Source of the DNA: Halorussus limi
Lineage (GTDB): Archaea; Halobacteriota; Halobacteria; Halobacteriales; Haladaptataceae
DNA length: 64,000 bases
NCBI RefSeq assembly: GCF_023238205.1
Contig: NZ_CP096659.1
Location: 1,877,626-1,941,625 of the forward strand
Direction of reading: 5' to 3'
Shown here piece after piece: positions 58,376 to 64,000 of the stretch; positions within the stretch are counted from its first letter, which is position 1; every line of letters starts with the position of its first letter. The position numbers and the translations under genes are program-made. Below the pieces are notes generated by a model, which did not search any database, had not been told where the DNA came from, and saw nothing but the letters and a program-made list of their open reading frames with translations.

Positions 58376-59554
58376 ATGACAGGTGAAGAATACGACGACG
58401 CCACGACCGAGGACGAACGCGACGACTCTGCGACCGGGACCGGTCACGCGACCGACGACGACTCCGCGACAGACGACGGTCACGCGACCGACGCCGAACG
58501 CGACTACTTCGAGCGACTCGTGGACCGGCCCGCGCTCCGGGACTACCTCGCCGACCGTCTCGGGGACGCCGACGAGTTCGCCGTCAGCCACCACGCGGAG
58601 GGCCACTCCAACGAGACGCTGTTCGTGACGTGGGGCGACCGCGAACTCGTCGTCCGGCGGCCGCCGCCGGGCGAGACGGCCGACACCGCCCACGACGTGC
58701 TTCGGGAGTACCGGGTGATGGACGCGCTTCAGGACACCGCGGTCCCGCTCCCCGGGACCGTGCTGGCCTGCGAGGACCACTCGGTCGTCGGCAGCGACTT
58801 CTACGTGATGGAGCGCGTCGAGGGCGACGTCCTCCGCCACGCCGAACCCGACCGCTTCGGGACGCCGGCGGCCCGCCAGCGGGTCGGCGAGGAGTTGGTC
58901 GACACGCTCGCGGCCGTCCACGCCGTCGACTACGAGGCGGTGGGTCTCGGCGAGTTCGGCCGCCCGGAGGGCTACACCCGGCGGCAGGTCGAACGCTGGA
59001 CCAAGCAGCTGGAGTGGGCGTTCGAACGGACCGCCGACGAGCGGACGGTGCCGAAACTCCGGGAGGTCGGGGATTGGCTCGCCGAGGAGTGCCCGACCGA
59101 CCACGAGCGGACGCTGGTCCACGGCGACTACAAACTCGACAACGTGCTGTTCGCGCCGGGCGCGCCGCCGGAACTGGCCGCGGTGTTCGACTGGGAGATG
59201 GCGACGCTCGGCGACCCGCTGGCGGACCTCGGGTGGATGCTGTCGTACTGGCGCGACCCCGGCGACCCCGACCCGGCCACGCCCGAACTGACCGCGACGT
59301 TCATGGCGGCCGAGGGCTACCCGACCCGGCGGGAACTCGTCGAGCGCTACGAGCGGGCGACCGGCATCGAGTACGAGAACGACCGGTTCTACCGGGCGCT
59401 CGCGGTGTACAAACTGGCCGCGCTCGGCGAGATGTTCTACCGGCGCTACCTCGAAGGAAACAGCGACGACCCGATGTATCCGAAGATGGAACACCGGGTG
59501 CCGGACCTCGCCCGGCGCGCCGAGCGCATCATCGACGGCGACGAACCGCTGTGA
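58376..59554 (+). CDS. Aminoglycoside-phosphotransferase-like kinase (ACAD10/11-type partner)
   Basis: 392 residues from ATG 58376. A Thr/Asp/His-rich N-terminal tail (about 1-40) is disordered. The kinase core has GHSNETLFVTWGDRELVVRRPP (ATP site with the Lys-equivalent Arg/Val region), catalytic LVHGDYKLDNVLF (HGDxxxxN, about 249-261) and VFDWEMATLGDPLADLGWML (DWE metal site). Fused or adjacent to acyl-CoA dehydrogenases, such kinases phosphorylate 4-hydroxyacyl-CoAs. A start 19 codons upstream is less likely. Confidence 0.87.
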   Translation: MTGEEYDDATTEDERDDSATGTGHATDDDSATDDGHATDAERDYFERLVDRPALRDYLADRLGDADEFAVSHHAEGHSNETLFVTWGDRELVVRRPPPGETADTAHDVLREYRVMDALQDTAVPLPGTVLACEDHSVVGSDFYVMERVEGDVLRHAEPDRFGTPAARQRVGEELVDTLAAVHAVDYEAVGLGEFGRPEGYTRRQVERWTKQLEWAFERTADERTVPKLREVGDWLAEECPTDHERTLVHGDYKLDNVLFAPGAPPELAAVFDWEMATLGDPLADLGWMLSYWRDPGDPDPATPELTATFMAAEGYPTRRELVERYERATGIEYENDRFYRALAVYKLAALGEMFYRRYLEGNSDDPMYPKMEHRVPDLARRAERIIDGDEPL

Positions 59555-59567
59555 CCTCGCCGCGCGA

Positions 59568-59631
59568 ACCGGCGAACCGACAAACCGGCGAACCGACCGA
59601 CCGGCGAACCGACCGACCGGCGAATCGACTC
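59568..59631. repeat. Four tandem 16-bp repeats
   Basis: Units ACCGGCGAACCGAC plus two bases start at 59568, 59584, 59600 and 59616 (the last has one change). They lie just after the kinase gene stop codon in the gap before the beta-oxidation operon. Confidence 0.85.
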
Positions 59632-59767
59632 CCGGGCCGCCAGTAGTTAACAAACACTGCTCTAAAATCTCTATCCCCACCGTTGTTCGACTTTTCCAAA
59701 TATGGGTTTACAGAGATAACTTTCTCCCGGTGGAGTTAAGGCGGCATGTCACGAAACGGAGTATCGT

Positions 59768-61732
59768 ATGACAGTTCCTGACATCCAGCGCGTGACCGTT
59801 CTCGGAGCGGGGAACATGGGACACGGAATCACCGAGGTCGCCGCGATGGCGGGGTACGACGTGACGATGCGCGACATCGAGGCCGACCTCGTGGCCGACG
59901 GCTACGAGGACATCCGGTGGAGTCTGGAGAAGTTGGCCGAGAAGGGCCGCCTCGACGAGTCCGCCGAGGCGGTACTCGACCGCATCGAGACGACGACCGA
60001 CTTGGAGGAGGCGGTAGCCGACACCGACCTCGTGGTCGAGGCCGCGCCCGAGCGCATGGACCTCAAGAAGGACATCTTCGGCGACCTCGACGAGTTCGCG
60101 CCCGACGACGCGATACTCGCGTCGAACACGTCGAGTCTGAGCATCACCGAGATGGCGACCGCTACCTCGCGGCCCGAGCGAGTGGTCGGGATGCACTTCT
60201 TCAACCCGCCGGTGAAGATGGACCTCGTGGAGGTCATCTACGGCGAGGAGACCGCCGACGACACCGCCGAGACCGCCTACGAGTTCGTGGAGTCGCTCGG
60301 CAAGACGCCCATCTACGTCCGGAAGGACGTCAACGGCTTCGTGGTCAACACGGTCCTCGGGCCGTTCACCGACGAGTCGGCGTGGATGGTCTCGAACGGC
60401 GAGGCGACGATTCGGGAGGCCGACGCCGCGATGGTCCACCGCCGGGGCTACCCGATGGGTCCCTTCGAACTCGCGGACCTCACCGGCATCGACGTGGGCT
60501 ACCACGTCCGGAAGGAGGCGGGCCGACCGATTCCGCCGATTACCGAGGAGAAAGTCGAGAACGACGAACTCGGCCGGAAGTCCGGCCGGGGCTTCTACGA
60601 GTACGAGGACGGGGAGGGCGTGAACTACGAACCCGGCGACGGCGAGGAGTTCGACACCCTGCGCGTCGAGGCCCGGATGATAAACGAGGCCGCGCGACTC
60701 GTCGGCGACGACGTGGCGACGCCCGAGGAGATAGACACCGGAGTCAAACTCGGTCTCGGCTTCCCGGAGGGCATCTGCCGGCGCGCGGACAAAATCGGTC
60801 TCGACGCGGTCCTCGACAAACTCCGGACCCTCCGCGAGGAGACCGGCGAGGACCGATTCGACCCGGACGACTACCTCGTGGAACTGGTCGAACAGGGCCG
60901 GACCGGCGAGGAAGCGGGCGCTGGCTTCCACGAGTACGGCGGTTCGGGCGGCGACGGACCGGGCGACTACCGTCTGCTGAACTACGACCTATCGGAGGAC
61001 GGCCTGCTCGCAGTCGAACTCGACCGCCCGGAGCGCATGAACGCGCTCTCGGGCGACTTGCTGGGCGAGATAGACGACCTACTCTCGTCGGTCGACACCG
61101 ACGAGGTGCGGTGCGTCACCTTCGAGGGCGCGGGCGACCGGGCGTTCAGCGCCGGGGCCGACATCGGCGGGTTCGCGGACATGGACCCGACCGACGCGAT
61201 GGACGTGACCCCCGCGTTCGAGACGGTCAACGACTTCGAGCGCCCGGTAATCGCCAAGGTGGACGGCTACTGCCTCGGCGCGGGGTTGGAACTCGCGCTG
61301 GCCTGCGACCTCCGCATCGCGACCGAGGACTCCCAGTTCGGGTCGCCCGAGATCGGTCTCGGCCTCATCCCTGGCGGCGGCGGCACGCAGCGCCTGCTCC
61401 GACTGCTCGGCGAGACCCGGGCGAAGGAACTCGTGTTCCGGGGCAACCGCATCGACGCCGACCGCGCCGAGGAGTGGGGACTGGTCAACCGGGCCGTCCC
61501 CGAATCGGAGTTCGAGGACACCGTCTCGGCGTTCGTCGAGGACGTGCTGGAGGGGCCGCCGGTCGGCCTGAAGGTCGCCAAGAAGGTGATGAACGAGGGC
61601 GCGGACGCCAGCCTCGACGCCGCGCTCGCCATGGAGAGTCAGGGCTTCGGCCTGCTGATGAGCACCGACGACGTGCGCGAGGGGACCGCGGCGTTCCGCG
61701 ACGACCGCGACCCCGAGTTCACCGGGGAGTGA
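59768..61732 (+). CDS. 3-hydroxyacyl-CoA dehydrogenase / enoyl-CoA hydratase fusion
   Basis: 654 residues. N-terminal 3-hydroxyacyl-CoA dehydrogenase (about 1-385): GAGNMGHG (13-20), NTSSLSIT, HFFNPP (catalytic His) and NGFVVNTVLGPF. C-terminal crotonase (about 400-654): RPERMNALSG, FSAGADIGGF and GLIPGGGGTQRL with the GGG oxyanion region. The order dehydrogenase then hydratase is opposite to bacterial FadB and common in archaea. It starts a three-gene operon with the thioesterase and MaoC genes. Confidence 0.94.
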   Translation: MTVPDIQRVTVLGAGNMGHGITEVAAMAGYDVTMRDIEADLVADGYEDIRWSLEKLAEKGRLDESAEAVLDRIETTTDLEEAVADTDLVVEAAPERMDLKKDIFGDLDEFAPDDAILASNTSSLSITEMATATSRPERVVGMHFFNPPVKMDLVEVIYGEETADDTAETAYEFVESLGKTPIYVRKDVNGFVVNTVLGPFTDESAWMVSNGEATIREADAAMVHRRGYPMGPFELADLTGIDVGYHVRKEAGRPIPPITEEKVENDELGRKSGRGFYEYEDGEGVNYEPGDGEEFDTLRVEARMINEAARLVGDDVATPEEIDTGVKLGLGFPEGICRRADKIGLDAVLDKLRTLREETGEDRFDPDDYLVELVEQGRTGEEAGAGFHEYGGSGGDGPGDYRLLNYDLSEDGLLAVELDRPERMNALSGDLLGEIDDLLSSVDTDEVRCVTFEGAGDRAFSAGADIGGFADMDPTDAMDVTPAFETVNDFERPVIAKVDGYCLGAGLELALACDLRIATEDSQFGSPEIGLGLIPGGGGTQRLLRLLGETRAKELVFRGNRIDADRAEEWGLVNRAVPESEFEDTVSAFVEDVLEGPPVGLKVAKKVMNEGADASLDAALAMESQGFGLLMSTDDVREGTAAFRDDRDPEFTGE

Positions 61733-61733
61733 G

Positions 61734-62213
61734 ATGAGCGAGGAGTTCGCCGCGGGCGGCGACTCGCCCGCGGACGCGACGGCCGAGATGCAGGCGTTCG
61801 TGGACCGCCACGGCTACCTCTCGTGGCTCGGAGTGACGGTCGAGTCGGTCGAGCGCGGCCGACTCGTCATGTCGGTCCCGTACGACGAGAAGTTGGTCAA
61901 CCCCGACCCCGACGGCACCCCCGTCGTCCACGGCGGCATCGCCGCGACGCTGGTGGACACCGCCAGCGGGTTCGCACTGCGGACCACGTTCGAGGACCCG
62001 GCCGAGGCCGCGCTCACGACCACCGACCTGAACGTCTCGTACCTCCGACCCGCGACGGGCGACCTGCGGGCCGAGGCCGAGGTGGTGCGGGCCGGCGGGT
62101 CGATGGGCGTGACCGAAGTCACCGTCACGAGCGAGCGACCCGACGGCGAGGGGGCGACCGAAGTCGCGGTCGGACGCGCGAGCTATCGGCTGTTCCGGGA
62201 GGGAGAGACGTGA
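61734..62213 (+). CDS. PaaI-family hot-dog thioesterase
   Basis: 159 residues, one base after the fusion gene's stop. LVNPDPDGTPVVHGGIAATLVDTASGFAL (about 54-82) is the hot-dog active-site helix with the HGG motif and its catalytic acid. It probably hydrolyses acyl- or aryl-CoA thioesters, freeing CoA when intermediates accumulate. Confidence 0.9.
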   Translation: MSEEFAAGGDSPADATAEMQAFVDRHGYLSWLGVTVESVERGRLVMSVPYDEKLVNPDPDGTPVVHGGIAATLVDTASGFALRTTFEDPAEAALTTTDLNVSYLRPATGDLRAEAEVVRAGGSMGVTEVTVTSERPDGEGATEVAVGRASYRLFREGET

Positions 62214-62647
62214 CGCTGTCGTTCGACGAACTCGACGTGGGCCGCCGGATTACCACCCCGTCCCGGACCGTCACCGAGGCCGACGTGACCAACTTCGCGG
62301 GCGTGAGCGGCGACTTCAACCCCCTCCACACGAGTCGGACCGAGGCCGAGGCGTCCGACTTCGGCGGGCGCGTGGCCCACGGCGCGCTCGTGTTCTCGAT
62401 GATGACCGGACTGGCGCGCCGCGCCAGCGACCGGCGCGCCGACGTGGTGGCGTTCTACGGCGTGGACCGACTCCGGTTCACCGCGCCGGTCGAGTTCGGC
62501 GACACGATTCGCGTCGAGATGGAACTGGTCGAGAAGGACCCGAAGGACCATCCGACCGCGAGCGGCGTCGTCCGGTACGACGCCGAGGTGCTGAACCAGC
62601 GCGACGAGACGGTGCTGTCGTGCGAACTGCTCTCGCTGGTGAAGTAG
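62210..62647 (+). CDS. MaoC-family (R)-specific enoyl-CoA hydratase
   Basis: 145 residues from GTG 62210, GTGA overlap with the thioesterase gene. FAGVSGDFNPLHTSRTEA (about 31-48) is the hydratase-2 motif with catalytic Asp and His, and RVAHGALVFSMMTGLA follows. It gives the R isomer of 3-hydroxyacyl-CoA and so complements the S-specific crotonase upstream. Confidence 0.92.
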   Translation: MTLSFDELDVGRRITTPSRTVTEADVTNFAGVSGDFNPLHTSRTEAEASDFGGRVAHGALVFSMMTGLARRASDRRADVVAFYGVDRLRFTAPVEFGDTIRVEMELVEKDPKDHPTASGVVRYDAEVLNQRDETVLSCELLSLVK

Positions 62648-62720
62648 GCGACGGCGGAAGCGCCGCGGGACGACCGTTCGAGACGGCCGCGCGGCGCTCA
62701 CCGGCTTGTTCTCCCCGCGC

Positions 62721-64000
62721 TCACTCCTGAGAGGCGGACTGGACGCCCGTGAACTCGAATCGCGCGCCGCCGGCCTCGCTCTCGGTGACGGCGTACTCCC
62801 ACCCGTACACCGCCGCGAGTTTCCGGACGAACGCCAACCCGATTCCGCTCCCGCCGCTGTCCGCGCTCGTCGTGAACCCCTCTTCGAACACCGCGTCCCT
62901 GTCCTCGGCCGGGATGCCCTCCCCGTCGTCGGCGACGTAGAAGCCACCGACGGACTCGTCCGTCGAGGCTCCACTCGCTTCGCTCGCGGAGTCGTCGGGG
63001 AGGTGACCGACCGTGACCGTCACGTCGGCCCCGCCGTGCTCCACGGCGTTTTCGAGGAGATTCCGGAACAGGTGTTCGACGTACGTCTCGTCGGCTTCGA
63101 TTACGTCGCCGATTTCGGAGTCGAGTTCGGCGTCGGGCGCGTCCACGTCCGCCCACGCCCGTTCGGCGACGGCCGAGAGGTCGACCGGCGCGCGCTCGCC
63201 GACCGCTTCGCGCCCCCGGGTCAGCACCAGCATCACGTCGACCATGTCCTCGATGCGGTCGAAGGCTTCGGTGACGTACTCGACCGCTTCGGAGTCGGAT
63301 TCGTCGGGTAGTTGTTGGCTGTAAATCTGGCCGATCATGGTCGGATTCCGGAGCTCGTGGGCGAGCATGCTGGCGAAGTTTTCGAGCCGACCGTTCTTCC
63401 GTTCGAGTTCCTCCTCGCGGTGGGTGCGTTCGAGTTCGTAGCTCATGCACTGGCCCATCAGTTCGAGGAACGTCTGTTCGGCGTCGGTGAACGCCGCGTC
63501 CCGCGGCGAGAGGTCCGTGAAACAGATAGTGCCGTAGGCGTCGTCGCCCACCGTCAGTTGCACCCCGGCGTAACACGCGAGGCCGAACTCGTGGTAGAGG
63601 GCGTCGCCCTCCCACCCGGCGGCCTCGGCGTCGGCGACGCTGACCGGACTCCCCGTATCGACGACCTTCCGGCAGTAGTTGTCCGTCAGCGGCGGCGTGA
63701 GCGACCCTTCTCCGAGGTCGGGGTGGCTGCCGTGCATCTGCTTTATCTCGAACGCCTCCTCCCGCTCGCGGGTCACCATCCCCACGGGGAGGTCGAGGTG
63801 TTCGCACCCCAACTCCAGCAGTCGCTGGAACTTCTCGTCGGTCGATAGCTCGTTGTCGGCCGTAATCTCGTAGAGTTCTCGCTGGGACTGCTCGTGTTCG
63901 CGCTGTTCGAGTTCGTAGCTCACCCACTGGCCCATCAGTTCGACGAAGGTGCGCTCGGTCTCGGAGAACTCGCGGTCGCGCGCCTCCGTGCTCCCGAACC
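62721..64000 (-). CDS. GAF-domain sensor histidine kinase (N-terminus outside window)
   Basis: The frame is open to the right edge, so the start lies beyond 64000; about 426 residues are visible. They show the end of one GAF domain (FVELMGQWVSYELEQREHE), a second GAF domain with an almost identical end (FLELMGQCMSYELERTHRE), and then a kinase core: SMLAHELRNP (phospho-His), LFRNLLENAVEHGG (N box), ADDGEGIP (G1), FEEGFTTS (F box) and GSGIGLAFV (G2). The duplicated GAF-linker ends suggest a tandem GAF array. No response regulator gene is in view. Confidence 0.9.
   Translation of the reverse strand, partial: FGSTEARDREFSETERTFVELMGQWVSYELEQREHEQSQRELYEITADNELSTDEKFQRLLELGCEHLDLPVGMVTREREEAFEIKQMHGSHPDLGEGSLTPPLTDNYCRKVVDTGSPVSVADAEAAGWEGDALYHEFGLACYAGVQLTVGDDAYGTICFTDLSPRDAAFTDAEQTFLELMGQCMSYELERTHREEELERKNGRLENFASMLAHELRNPTMIGQIYSQQLPDESDSEAVEYVTEAFDRIEDMVDVMLVLTRGREAVGERAPVDLSAVAERAWADVDAPDAELDSEIGDVIEADETYVEHLFRNLLENAVEHGGADVTVTVGHLPDDSASEASGASTDESVGGFYVADDGEGIPAEDRDAVFEEGFTTSADSGGSGIGLAFVRKLAAVYGWEYAVTESEAGGARFEFTGVQSASQE

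Overview
The window is haloarchaeal (class Halobacteria). It is very GC-rich, its proteins are acidic, and it carries archaeal information-processing genes (ribosomal protein L15e, RIO2 kinase, NcsA, FtsZ2), the ubiquitin-like E1 enzyme UbaA, twin-arginine secretion signals, and promoters with a TATA box about 25 bases before a start codon (leaderless mRNAs). The ncsA / ftsZ2-cdrS-cdrL order matches what I know from Haloferax and Halobacterium. A GC-rich genus such as Halorussus is a guess only.

Layout. 1-9.4 kb: a flavoprotein fragment, a Tat-exported alpha-amylase, a Gfo6-type sugar dehydrogenase, a methyltransferase, DoxX, UbaA, L15e, a surface metalloprotease-like protein, a DUF1328 mini-protein and RIO2. 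9.7-19.3 kb: a solute-binding protein, a 37-codon gene behind a DtxR-like palindrome, a lipoate ligase, endonuclease IV, a CPBP protease, AzlCD, a second methyltransferase, a double UspA protein and an M29 aminopeptidase. 19.6-25.9 kb: a sulfur-handling locus (winged-helix regulator, TauE exporter with a 49-residue partner, two YeeE/YedE half-transporters, a rhodanese/metallo-beta-lactamase protein, TusA, DsrE-like protein) with a broken rhodanese relic. 26-30.6 kb: methyltransferase, GT4 glycosyltransferase, PTPS-like enzyme, zinc-less dehydrogenase and a ParB-motif protein. 30.7-32.7 kb: lycopene cyclase plus beta-carotene cleavage enzyme (retinal synthesis). 33.1-36.5 kb: NcsA and the cell-division regulon. 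36.8-38.6 kb: tRNA-Tyr followed by a compositionally different accessory patch. 38.6-43.4 kb: small membrane proteins, an odd redoxin, a three-gene export/surface operon and an M24-fold protein. 43.6-50.1 kb: a tightly overlapping corrinoid salvage and nucleotide-loop operon. 51-53.6 kb: an RND transporter. 53.8-62.6 kb: a fatty-acyl or hydroxyacyl-CoA catabolic region. The right end is a sensor histidine kinase cut by the window edge.

The points I find most interesting are these. (1) HAD hydrolase, acyl-CoA dehydrogenase and aminoglycoside-phosphotransferase-like kinase lie side by side, the same three domains fused in human ACAD10; with the SDR and CoA ligase they suggest a 4-hydroxyacyl-CoA phosphorylation pathway. 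(2) The sulfur locus contains an unlisted 49-residue gene and a possible shared promoter motif. (3) Five GTAAGAC boxes lie around the cdrS-ftsZ2 promoter. (4) Three short ORFs at apparent transcription starts abut or overlap the start codon of the next gene. (5) A PTPS-like enzyme without the QueD cysteine is clustered with a glycosyltransferase and a zinc-less dehydrogenase.
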